A stretch of 64,000 nt of DNA from Solea solea (lineage: Eukaryota; Chordata; Actinopteri; Pleuronectiformes; Soleidae): contig NC_081153.1 in the NCBI RefSeq assembly GCF_958295425.1, positions 6,111,028 to 6,175,027 of the forward strand. Direction: 5' to 3'. The position numbers and the translations under genes are program-made. Positions 20,390-33,300 of the stretch are shown here, one piece after another. The first letter of the stretch is position 1. The number at the start of each line of letters is the position of its first letter. The notes below the pieces were generated by a model, which was not told where the DNA came from, made no database searches, and saw only the letters and a program-made list of their open reading frames with translations.

Positions 20390-23300
20390 CTGTCAGGAGA
20401 GAAGATAACATACATATATCAATCCATAATATTACATGTATCCTGACCAAATAATTGTGTTTGTGATGGACTGTGATGCTAATCCCAGCTGACATAGTGC
20501 GAAAGGCCTATGTCAGCTGGGATTAGCACCAGCAGCCCCTGAGACCCTCATGTGGAGGATGAAGCGGTAGACAATGGACAGATGGATAAATGTCTCTAAA
20601 ACACTCTATTTTCCTCTGAATGGGAACATAATTTACAAAATCAACATATATTGTATTGAAGAAGACCTGAAAGACCTAGAGAGTGAGACCTTTATAGATC
20701 GCCCCCTGGTGGTTATTCAAGTATATTGTTAGCTCCAGGTTTGGTGTCAGGGAGGAATTTCTGGTCTCAAGGGACTTGAAATTGACCTGACCTGTTGGGA
20801 ACTCATGTGAACTGGAGTCTGTGCACCCACCAGAGAAGATCTTCTTGAAGGAGCGGCTGACCCAGATGTTATCCAGGCACTGGTTGCCCTGTGGAGAGCG
20901 TGTGCTGATGTTGGTGAACTGCGTGGATGGTACGAGGGCACAGAGTTTCTCCTTCCTCAGGACGTCCAGCTCTGAGCTCTGAGGCGGGCAGCCGAAGTCT
21001 CCCAGCACCACCAACTCCTTCTCAGCTGTGGAGAAAAAATATGTATACCATTTTTAAGAATGGGGAGCAAAGTCTCTTTGTTTGGACAATTGTGTTGCAG
21101 TCATGATGACAAAAAGTCATGGTTGTGATACTGGAATCATATTGAATACAAAAAAGTGGTATCGAGCCAGCCCTACGACAACAACCCACACGAAATATCT
21201 AAAAACATATCTACAACTTAAAGGTTCGGTTCAGGTTTTATCAAGTGTGGTTGTAAATCGAGGAAACCATCAACTCCCTGGAGTAGATGGTTTTTAGAGA
21301 CATTTCAAAAGCATGAAACTTGAAGCTTGAAGAAAACTTAAAAGAAGTGTAGGACAGGTAGCTCAGTGGATAAGAACACTGCTGTGAATCTTTGAGGTCA
21401 TAGGTTCAACTCTTATAAAGAACAAGAAAACATCCAAAGTGAAGATTGAAATAAGACGAAAAACCCCAAACGCAGCAGGAATTCACGGTGAAGTGGCTTT
21501 GTTCACAGCCATAAGGTTTTTGTAGTCCAGCAGTTATCAGGTTCAGTTCCACAACCATACGATAGCAGGATTATACAATTTGCTTCATCTCACAAGTAAG
21601 AGCCCACATTTTCAGATACACAAGACAAAAAGAAGAAGAACACATTAAGTTTCAAGTTGTTTAGCTCTATGTGTTTGTCATTGACTTGTACATCTAAAGA
21701 CATGGTTCAATTCCCAAAAAGCACATGAAAGTTAAGAACTTATTAACCACTTAAAAATCCCAAGGCCAAACTGTTCCTCAATGTTTGTCAAATATCTTTG
21801 TCTGCCAAACATTGATTTCAAGGTCTAAAGTTATAGGTTCAAATCCTTATTTATTTTTTTTTTTTTTAATAACTTACTTAAAATCATAAATAGTCCACAC
21901 TATGGAAGGAATTTAATTGGAAATTAAAAATGAGATACTATAAGTGTAGAACTTTCCAGTAGGCAAAACTATCATTCCATTTATAGTTGGTATCAAAGCA
22001 CTGTTGCCTTTAATGTGCATCATCAAAGCTCTTTTGTTATATACTAACCTTCTTATGTGTCTTTGTAAAACTATCATCAGAACCTGTATGACTTGTTGGT
22101 TGTACAACTGTCCAGATTTTTACTGACTGATCCTTTCAGCTCAATAATCCCTTCTGGAAAGGGCAACCAGAACAAGTACTGCGGGAACAACTCGAGTGTC
22201 TTTATGAAGATTTATTCCACACACACACAACAGTTAGACAGCAGTTAGGTTGTAAAACTGACAAGTCGTACAGGTTCTGATGATATAGTTTTACAAAGAC
22301 ACATACGAAGGTTAATATATACCGAAAGAGCTTTGATGATGCACATTAAAGGCAACAGTGCTTTGTTTCTTTGTACTTTCTCTCCCTAGTTTGTGTCTTT
22401 CCTTCCTTCCTTCCCTCTCTCTCTCTTTCTTTGTCCAGTTTTCGAGGCTATCCATATGATGCATATCACCACCATTATTATTGTTGTGGTTTGGCGCTAC
22501 ACAAATAAAATTGAATTGAATTGATACTAACTATAACAATAAATAGATAAATAGAATGATAGTTTTGCCTGCTGGATAGTTCTACACCTCCCACTTGGCC
22601 TACTGATTCCTGAATTTAAGTAGGCCATGACAACTAACTAAGAATTTTACCTTGCAGATGTAACATTCACCCACAACGGGCTACATAAAGCTACATTCTT
22701 GGGTATGAATGTGTTACACACAATATGAATAACAAAAAAAAAACATTGGACCTAGTATATTATCTAAAATAATAAACTCCATAGGAAAGATGAAAGCTAT
22801 TTCTATTTTTTTATTTGTGATTTTACCTGTGATTGCTCACTTTAGACAGTGGTGGGTTCAACTACATGAGCAGAAAGGGAGAGTTTGCAATTTGTTTATG
22901 TTGTTGAATTGTTTTGTTAGGGCTGTGAATGTGTGATTGTACCCATGCTTAAATAAAGTATGTTCAAAAGTGTGGTTGTAGGAGGTACTTATACATAGAG
23001 CGTTGTGCACACCCCCTGCTGGCCAAGACATGGTCACTTTGATTACTGGCCAGACTAGATGCTACATTTTTGACAATTTGATATATGTATATTGTATTTT
23101 GACCTTTTTTGTTGACATGCTATACTAGGACATTTTTGTTTAACAAATGTTTAACCCTATATCTTAAGAACACGTTCTCTGATTTATCTCATCATTAAAC
23201 AGTCTCCTGGTCAAGCCTGTGATATAAACCAATCAGCCCCAACATTACAACCGGTTGCCTGTGACATGATTAACCAATAATTTAGTAAAATGTTGAATTA

Positions 23301-24342
23301 TTTCAGATTACTAAGGATTAGCATATGTGATTTCTTAAACCAACAGACCTTTGAGTGTCTCCTGGATACTTGGCGAGAGTCGCTGACACTTGACTTCATC
23401 TGTGTTGTGGTTTTTGCCGTTAGACTCTGCTGATGACGATGCTGTGGCCTTCATGTGCACGTTCACCATGGTCAGCTCATATGAACCAACCTAAGGAGAG
23501 GGGAAAAAGAAGTCTTGATTAACAATATTTTAAAAATACAGTGGCTATTTAACATACAAACAGTCAAGATGAGGCTTGACATGACATTCAAATGTTTATT
23601 TTACTTTGCTTCATAGAATTAACTAATGTAGTGAACGTTGCGGCAAAGGTTTGATAAAAAGAAGTAGTAAAAAGCCACTGGCTCTTATTTTGAAAGCCAG
23701 GTTGAAAGCCACTGGTGCTACTATAAGAGTGGTCGGCTGGTATCAGTCAAATTTGTTTCAGAAACTGTAAGTGTGATTTGCATTTTATAAATGTGATTTC
23801 GAACATGTAAAATTGTCTCAAGCTTTGTATTGCACGTTTAGTAATAATGGTTTGCACTTGCAGGCCACCATAGGGAAGAAAATCTGTTAAAAATGAAAAC
23901 TAAATAAAGAAAAAGTGAACAATTATTTAGTAGATACAGATGTTTCCATCAAATGAGTACTTCTATAGTCATGAATGCTCTTTTATTTTGTACGTTTGGA
24001 AAAAATACTTTTTGCTGATTTTGAAGTGGTTTCTTTGTTGTGAGGCATCTTTCCCACATCTCTATTTTACTAAAAAATATTATATTAAACCGAAAAATTA
24101 AAATGCAGTGGGTTTTTTTTACTCTATGTTTATTCTGTGATTCTGTTCTTAGACGTGACTGGCACTTACCAAAAAGTGAGCCAGGTAGAGGACAGGGTAG
24201 GCCTGACTGCCGTTGCCGTTGACAACAGGCGCTTCCAGCACTGTGGCGTCCTTCAGGTCGACGCCAGCCGAGCTGTCCCACAAAAAACCAGAGTAGCTCA
24301 CTCCCTGGAAACAGAGGATCACGGGAGATTATCACATTTGTC

Positions 24343-24387
<45 letters not shown>

Positions 24388-27300
24388 CAATCACTTTTGA
24401 CCAGCTTTTAAACACAGGGATAAATATGTGAAATTGTCTCCAGGCTTTGAGAGCTGGTAAAAAAAACCATTAGAGTGTATTTCTGTGCATGAATTACAGC
24501 AGAATTATGACCGTTTATCTGTGCAGAGATAAGAAAGAGGTACATTCACTGAGAGGCAAATGTTATATAGATTTCATGACTGTGGCTTGACTGCGCTCTT
24601 TGCTTCATTATCAGCCTGGAGGTTATCCTGTCCTGGGTAACACCAGTGTCCTCTGTTTTCTACTTATATACCAAAGGTCAGCTAATGAGGCTAAGTCACA
24701 GTTTTCAGAGGGACAACATTTTCTTACTTATTCAAAGTGCAGTTTGATATTTAAAAACACATTACTGATCCCTGTGGGGGAAAACTGCTACTTAAGCATA
24801 CAAATAAGTGTTAATTTACATAAAATTTCACACCAAATGGAAAATGAAGTCCAATAGTATGAAACAATGAACTGTTAACACCCTGATGATGTTTAACGTC
24901 ACACTGTGTGGCGTCTTTATCGCGTAGCAGCCATTAATTTGACTTCTGCGTGATAAGATATTAACTCAGAACATAAGCCCATTACCTTAGCACTTCAAAA
25001 AGAACATGCTGTTTGTTTGAAATACTGAGGACATGAACTCTGGTCCTCTCTACATCTCTGGCCAATGCCTTTATTTGATAAGACAGATTAGCAGGGAAGC
25101 TCCACCAGGTGAGCATTTTGACACGACACAATTAATATAGTAGCAATATTATACTTAAAAGTAGTTAATGTGACTAAAGCTGGACTTTTAAAACACATGT
25201 TAGTCAACTGATGATCAATAACCAAACAATGTGATTGGGAGTTGAATTACTACTGCATGCTTTATACCAGGTATACCAGAGTCAGACTCAAGCACAGTTG
25301 CCAACCGGGACTAAAAAACAAAATCATTTAAAATGGCAAGATTCAGGCCAGTTCATCTTTTTTGGACTGACGAGATTGACATATTTCAATAAAAAATGTG
25401 TTTTTGGCACAGCAGCTACAACAAAAAAGGCAAAATTAAGGTGTTGTGTTTTCTGACATGTGTCACTCAGTGTGCTAAGAGTGTAATCAGCGCTGGTTAA
25501 AATAAATAAATAAATAAAAAAAATAAAAAATGGCTGCCGTACCTTGCTTGAGTGTCCCGTGGGTTTTTCGGACACAACACTTTTCCACGTCCCTCGAGGC
25601 CATTTCCACTTCCGTACGCTGGCCAGTGTTCCTTGGTTTAACTCCACGCAGAACTGCACGAGCACATAAAGAGAGAAAGAACTGTTAGCACTTTAGAACT
25701 CACAAGCACAAACACCAACATCAAGCAAGACAAATTACAAGAAGGGTGAAACTCTTTGAGGCGAAAACATCATAACAAAAGCTTTCAGTGCAGCAGCTTT
25801 CAGCTCTGACTATACATGACTTTATGATGCCCTCAAGTGGACGTATATGGAGGGACAGATCTTAATGTGAGTAAAGGTCGCATGGAATTCAAACTGAGCG
25901 AAACAATACTAATAGTGGAACTTATGTCCAACTGCCACTTACTTTCTGTAATAAAAGAACACAAGTAGTACCGACTTAATGATGACATGTCAAGTGGTAA
26001 CTTTGCTCTACACACAGTTATTTTAAGAAAGAAAGAAGCCCCAGGACTTGTGCAGTTTGGTAAATAAAGAGACATTCTTCAAGGCAGATGAAGAAATGTT
26101 GAGCAAAACATGTTTTGCTCAACAGTCTCTGAGAAACAATAAAGAGTTCATTGAACTCGTGTAACCCCCAAGTCATCTCTGAGAGGAAATACAGTGAGCA
26201 AGAGGAAGCCTCTCATGTCAACATCACAGAGTCACACATCAAATGAAATGAGGGGAAGGGAAGAAAATAGTTTAGAGTTTTTCCACATGAACGTGCTCGT
26301 GTAGGCTCGGGTTGCTTTTTATGGCTCTAAATTTAACCGCCGAGGCTCCCTGTGAGGGGAAGAGGAACCCACCTATGTGCGCACATACACACACACACAC
26401 ACCTCTCCATGTCCCAGTCTGAGAGGACACCAGTTAAAAGTCTTCCCATACCTCTGCAGGGGGGGTTGCATTCATGTTCGTAGTTCTATTCCTACTTAAA
26501 AAGGGGGGTCGGTGTTGGTCAACATATTGTCCTACCAGGCCCAAGTGCAGTCAACCCATATGGTCAGAGCAGTCACACAAACTTGGCAACCTTGTGAGCA
26601 CCTCACCCTGATGACACAATAGAGCTAAACCACTATGGTATCTTCATCAGTCAGTCTTACTTGTCATTTTAGTCATACTAAGACAATAGTTTGGTTTTCA
26701 GTGAGCGTCATGTAAACATGTTGGTCCGAGTAAAATCGAACCTTTCTTAGTTGGACTAGATAATTTGATTCAAAGTCCAATTACTCCTGCATGTATGCGC
26801 TTAAACTGACTGGACTTTCCACTCTGGTCTTTGACCCGGAAAAGAAAGAACTGAAAAGAACAAACAACGCCATGGCATCGGCTTGAACTGCAGAGAAGAC
26901 CCACTCTCGATTATCATGCACAGCAGGTACGAAAAATACAGAACCACAGCACGATCCAGCTCACCGTTTGCTTCGCGTTTGTTTTTCGATGGCGTAAAGG
27001 CCAACAGGAAATTGAGTCTATGGATGTGAGTTGTCCAATAGCCAGACTGCATGTAAACGTGCTTACTGAACTATCAAGAGCTGGCTGTGGCTCAGCAGGT
27101 AGAGCTCATCCTAATCAGAAGGTCAATTCTTGCTTCTTCTAGTTTGCATGTCAATGTGCCCTTGTTGGGGGGTAAAGCAGCCACTTCCCGTTTTAAGGCC
27201 CCCAGGATCTGATTTGGATGGCCTCATGTTGATGTTTTGCAACCAGAAGTTCAGAAGCTTCACCTACAACCAGGCACCATTTGGACAATATTATTTGCCA

Positions 27301-30300
27301 ACCACACTGGTGTTCACTCTCTGTACCCACTTGTTTTCTTCAAAATGGGAACTTAATTTTAACAAATGGTGTCATGTTCCATTGAAGAATTTAGACCATT
27401 GACTCCTCAGGAGAAGGTTTACTAAATCAAGTGAGAATTAGGCTCATTTCCTCATGACTTACACTGAAACAAACTTGTATTTGCAATCCGTGGAGTCGCC
27501 CCCTGATGGCTATTCAAGCTTTAGTCAATAGTGTTGTTTCCCTTCAGTGTTTAAAGCGTGTTCTACACAGCAGAACAATGGTGAGAAGGTTTTACATCCT
27601 ATGTCTGGACTGATTACCATTCTTCCTGCCAATCATGTAATCAAATTGTTGGCAAAGGGAACCTTAAACTGTACTGTTGTTATAGAGGGACTGTAACGCA
27701 GGTGACTCCCACAGGTCTGGGCTCACTGCCAGGACCTTGAAAACATGATGTGTCTTCACTTTGGTCCTAACAGGCTGAGTTATGAGTCTGTTTTGTGTTT
27801 AGGTCTAATCATTCGTCATCCTTTTATGCGTTGCGAGCTTAATGGCCCTTGGGGACTTTGATTGGAAGTATATCCTCCTGGTGGTTTTTAACCTCCTGAC
27901 AGTGTGAAATTGCTTCATAATAAATATTATTACTAACTCAGCAGTGTGCCAGTGTATGCAGAAGGCAGGTCACCCTGATTGCAGTGCAGCTTATCTCACT
28001 TGAACCTGATAAAGCTGCAGAAGCACCGGGAGATGACCTGACACGTTTTCATTCTGTGACAAATCCACGGCGTTATCTAGCTTTGTGTTATTCTAATTAA
28101 AGTGGCAATGAAGCACTTAACCATGCGACTGTGGATCATTTTATTTATATCTTTGGCAAGACATAGCAGGGCAATCAAACTTAATATTAACGACTAGATT
28201 TACAAAAATAAAACTGGTTTTATTCACTATTTTGCCAGTCTAATCACCAGGTTGTTTGTTTGTTGGCTGGTAAAAAGTTGCTGAAATAGGCTTGAATAAT
28301 ATTAAAGGGTTTGTGAGAAGAGAAAGAAGAACGTGAAAAAGGCCATTTTGCATTTGTCCCTGAGTTTTATAGCATTAATTTTCATGTAGCATCTGCTATA
28401 GCCATGTTGTCTGGCTAAAGTATCTGATAACAGTATCCTCTAGCTAAAGTAGCAGCTAACAGTGTCTTCTAGTTAAAGTAGCAGCTAAGGCAAGGCAAGG
28501 CAACTTTATTTAGCACATTTCATACACAATGGCAACTTAACATGCTTTATATAAAACAAACATTTAACAGTAAGACAAGCTAACAGTGTCTTCTAGCTAA
28601 AGTAGTAGCTAACAGTGTCTTCTGGCTAAACCAGCTGTTGTAGCGTGCCACAGCTTGTAGCTCGAGTAGCTGCTAAACAGGAAATTCAGAGGTGTCACCT
28701 GCAACTATAAGCTCCTATGAACAACACCAACTGACAAGCACTCATTTGAGCTGCACTTAAATGTCTGTTTTCCTCTAAATTGGACCCCAATTCATTAAAT
28801 TGCCCAGTCAGAGTCCTGACACTAGCAAATGATACCATGAACTCATCATGGAAATGTTTGCTGATGTAAATCAAGGGAAAGGTGGATCAATTTCCAGTAA
28901 GCCTCCATTCAAGCTGACTTTGTTTTTTAACTAGCACAATCGTCCCCCAGTGGCTATTCAATCAAGGTTGGCTTCAGCAAGGAAACCTGAGGACTATGTC
29001 AAGTTTTTCTTTTTATTTTTAGTCTTTTAGTGAAGTGTCAGTGAGGAATCTTTCAATTCCCCTGATGAAAACCACCGTGTCTGAAACATCAGCGAAACAA
29101 ATCTGAAATCCCATTTTGAAAGCATGATGGAAGAAATTCAGGTCAAAACAAATCTAAACTGTAGTAACCTTCTGAGGAGCTGGATGGGACTATTGACAGT
29201 AACCTAATAAACAATATGATTATGGTATGATTAATACACCACACATAGACAAACATGGTTCCTTAGTGACAGAACACACAGAGAACAACAGTCTAAATCA
29301 GCACACACTGTGTGCTGTGTGGGTGACTAATAATGGCACATTCACCAAAGAGACAGTGAAACACTCTCATCCAGTTGTGACTGCTGCTGCTGCACAGATA
29401 CCAACTGAACACATCCTCTTTTCAGTCTGAAATCAAAGGGAAGTGAGAGCTAAACATTAAACATAAAACATTAAAAAGTAAGATGTTTTCTTATATAGAG
29501 ATAAAACCCAAAGCTGAAATAGATTTTGATCACAATGTGTTTCCTAAAAGTTCATATTCTAGGGCCCAACAATAATACAATTCAATTGAATAGGTTCAGT
29601 CTCAATAAAGTCTCCAGTGTCAACTCCCCACGAAGCCCTGAAATTATTTATCTGGCCATTTTAATCCAGAAGACATCATATCTGGAGGAGAGGGTGACTT
29701 CCACTTCCACTTGCCTCCATGTGACATCCAATATCAGTTGCAACATATATACACCCTGAAAGTATACCTTGCTTTATGGTCTATTTGACTCTATGAATTA
29801 TTAAACTGGCTCTATGCTGCACCGAAGAAGACCTGAAACTAGTGACTGAGACTATTAACACCAAAGTAAAGGGTTTACGGATGTTTTAAACTCATATTCC
29901 AATATCCAATATCATCATCATCATCCAGTGGCTTACTTTGTAGATGTAGGGTTGCTAAACATGTGGCACAAAACTCAACAGAAATGTCTTTTCAAAACTT
30001 CTAAATTAATGTTTTGAAATTTGGAGCAGAAAAATAATAAATAAATCAACCTATTCTGGGAAACTGAACTGGACCACGTGAGAGAAAGCCACACTGCAGG
30101 GACAGAGGAGGCAAGGGCGAGAAAGACAAAGACAAACTGCCGGTGGAGGAGGCTGCCTGAGTGAAAACACGTCCATGTGGGCTACAGCTTTGTCCGGAGG
30201 TAACTCATCCTCTCGCTGCCTCCCGCTCTCCTTCCAAAATACTCTGCTGCTGACCTACTTCCCTTTCCACGGAGCTCCAGTTTCTGTGCCACGGATCCCC

Positions 30301-33300
30301 ACGGTATCCAACACAGCGAGGAACATAACGCTCTATGGAAAGTAGAGTGTGGGTTGAGCGGCAACACTTCACTGCTGGCCTGTTGAACTCTGAATTTTTA
30401 TACTGCAACACGTCTCTGCTCTGTCTTTCTCTCCGTTTTCACACAGCACAGCCTTCAGGAGCAACTTGGGTATTCGCTCAGGGACAAACTTTTTCACTCA
30501 ATTTTGCAGATGATCCTGCAAAATCTTGGACCCATGTGATTGACCGCTTTTCCATTCTAAAAAGGTCTACAGGTGGAACAAGCTGGGACCTTGTTGGCAT
30601 CGGCAGGAGGTCCTGCCGGCAGCTTTTACGACTGATTCAGCATGTTGAATCAGCACTGCTGTCCGTCCATGACAGGGATCACTGTGATTGGCTGCTCAGC
30701 TCCAGCCAAAGACGGGAAGAGAGAGAGAGAGCAAATGACGAAGCACGCAAACACCTGACGGCAAGAGGTCACGTCAGTTTACAGAGTGATTTCAAGCTCT
30801 TCTGGTGAAACATAGAGGAAATAGATCATACACAACTCCTTATATGGACATCCTGGGTGTGTGTTTATAGGTGACATCGTCAGGCTCTAAAAAATGTGTT
30901 GATGAGACAAAGTTATGATCCATTTTATATCTCATATTTAAAAAAATGGCAGGTGGCAGGTCAGTGAACGCAACACAAAGGACGTTTGTCCTTTTCCTCC
31001 ACGACAACATCTTAAAATGAACCACGGTGGTTGGATTATGTAAACAGTTATCAGTTATAGGTTATAGTGAATAAAGAATAAAGAATTGATTGTAATTAAT
31101 GGTGAGTCTGTGTGTGTTTTCTCCAGGATGTAACAATAAATTTAGTCATAACCATAAACAAGCCCCGGAACACAATACTGTTTTGTAATTTGTATTTTAA
31201 TGCGATGACGAAAATGCCTTCATCTTTTCTATCAAAATACTTCAATGTTGTGTATTTTTAGGTATTTTCAAATGTCTTTGAAGCGATGTGATGACATCAT
31301 AAGAACACAAAATTATGAGTTGATTCAATGACGCATTTATCTCAAGCATGGAGCGCTTTCGTTCTTGACAGTGTGTCACATATTATGGTCTAATTACGTT
31401 GTTAGAAATGTCTCCAAATAAGGTTGCGTTGTTGAGTGTATGGCCACAATATTGACAGTCGACTGTGTGCACACACCTCAGATTTGTTCTCCCTTTTTGC
31501 TTAGTCAGATTTTTAGTACAGTATCTTATTTTCATACATTTATTCGTTGGGTATTTGGTATTTTATTTCAAAATACATTATAATGTAGTTTTGCCCTATT
31601 CTCTCGGACTTGATTGAGGACAAACGCAACCAGAGCGCAACAATAGGGTTTCCCACACCTTGGTTGACATCAAATTCAAAAACTTTCCCAGGACTTTCCA
31701 GGACCAATTAGCTCAAATTTAAGGACTGAATGCACCGACACAGCTTAAGATGGGAGGGCAACTTGTAAGAGCCGCTTCGCCCCATGATGGCGTCCACTGT
31801 CATTGATTTACAGCAACGCTCTGCATCTGGACAAGCGGGTCAGAGATCTTGGAATTTTCATCTCGTCGTCATTTGCTCTCTCTTTGCTTAATGTAACTCG
31901 CTCACGGAATCTCACATAAACGATAGAGAGACGACAGTGGATTATAATTATTAATTATAACACCACGTTTGTCCGTACATCAAACAGTAGGTGGCGTTGT
32001 AACAAAACCCGGGAGACAGTTACCTACATATCAACTTAACTTCTTTTTTATCCAAGCACTTTCAATGGCACATGTCTATTAAATTCACAAACTTTCAAGG
32101 ATTTCAAGGACCCGTGCAAATGTCCCCTGCTGATGTACAAGCTGGACAGTTATAGTCTCTGTAACGTCTTAGTCTTGTGGGACATGAGACATGTCTCAGC
32201 CGTCCGTCCAAAATGTGCCAAACATCATTCTGAATCAAAGATAAATCCACTGAATATTCTTATATTCTTAGAATCCTCACACTGTTGCTGCTGAAAACAA
32301 TGACCCTTCAACTCCAATGTGCCGCCGCTGTCATATTTATAGAAATGAAAGCACACGAGCACAACTCAGACCAAAATATGGGCCGAGAAGAAGCGATAAA
32401 AACACCCGGGAGGCGAGAGGAAAGAAAAGAGGAGACATTTGCATAACAGCAACACATTACACAGCGAGTGTTTCTCAGCGAGCGGTGACTCATCGCATTT
32501 ACAGTGCTGCAAATCAAAGCAGGCATCGTGACGAACAGTGTGATCCAGCAGCTCTGCCTCACCTTATCCAGAGCCTCCCGCTCCAAAAGGTCCTGCACTG
32601 CCAGTAACTTGATGCTGCAGGCAGAAAGAAAAAAGAAACAGCGTTTAAATTAGGACTGTACATGATATTAAACAGCAGCAAAATATAATGTGTTGTTTTT
32701 TTGGAGAAATGTGGGATAATTGCTGTTGTTGACTCTATCCATAAGTCATTTTTGAGACGATATGAAGGTAAAATGCTTGAAATTGACAATATACTGAAGG
32801 TTCCATTTTTATATACAATAAAAACCATCAGTACAGAATTAAAAAAAAATATATCATGACTTTTTTAAGCTGGGCTAACTAACTTGACTTGATAATTTAG
32901 GTGTGAGGATGTTTTATTTATTAATTCATGAATTATTTACACTGTTTCTTCACATTCAAACCAGTTTATCCAGTCAATGGCATCATGAATATAAAGTCAA
33001 ACATGATTAAACAGAAGGAGGAGATGTAGATTCATTAGTTTGATGTATATCAATGATGATCAATGTCCCCCATTTTTCCTTTCACCCCAACCCGTCTAGG
33101 CAGATGGCCGCACAGCTTAACATTGAATTGAACTGTGTATCGTTCCATTTTTCAACACTTTTACTTTGCAATTCTGTGAAATATCGTCATGAATATTTAA
33201 CTGTGTTTCCGTGACAGAATATTGTGATGTGATTTTAAGCTAATTTCCAACACAGTTGAACTTTTTTTGTCACATGACCCCTCATGACACTCATTGGCCC

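Larger units (their letters stand above)
20390..20830 (-). other. eepd1 intron 6
   Basis: A short intron with a donor at 20830 (GTGGGTGC) and acceptor CCTGACAG. It holds a perfect 21-bp palindrome made of a SINE fragment (20477-20528), the remaining SINE tail to about 20586, and a dispersed-repeat fragment (20651-20730). Confidence 0.85.
21026..23348 (-). other. eepd1 intron 5 (2.3 kb)
   Basis: Holds a cluster of four tRNA-B-box-like motifs (21350-21850), a long inverted repeat (21944-22587) whose right arm is split by a LINE tail (22366-22523), and a short sequence resembling one to two units of the 14-16 kb minisatellite (23070-23137). Confidence 0.85.
25654..32562 (-). other. eepd1 intron 2 (6.9 kb)
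   Basis: Contains an ORF-bearing repeat (26655-27066), a tRNA-like fragment (27081-27137), dispersed-repeat copies (27381-27545, 28930-28990, 29811-29870), a 29-bp minisatellite with an insertion (28411-28632) and a moderately GC-rich segment with a 157-codon open frame (30335-30808) that resembles nothing I know. No further eepd1 exon is needed, since phases close without one. Confidence 0.8.

Noticed and set aside
21356..21420. tRNA gene starting GGACAGGTAGCTCAGTGG
   Set aside because: A-box and B-box are present but the anticodon and acceptor stems do not pair.
24137..24400. His-rich plus-strand frame (poly-His tail)
   Set aside because: The poly-His is the TCA microsatellite read in one frame; the rest is antisense to eepd1 exon 4.
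32317..32607. 96-codon plus-strand frame
   Set aside because: It overlaps eepd1 exon 2 in antisense and shows no family similarity.
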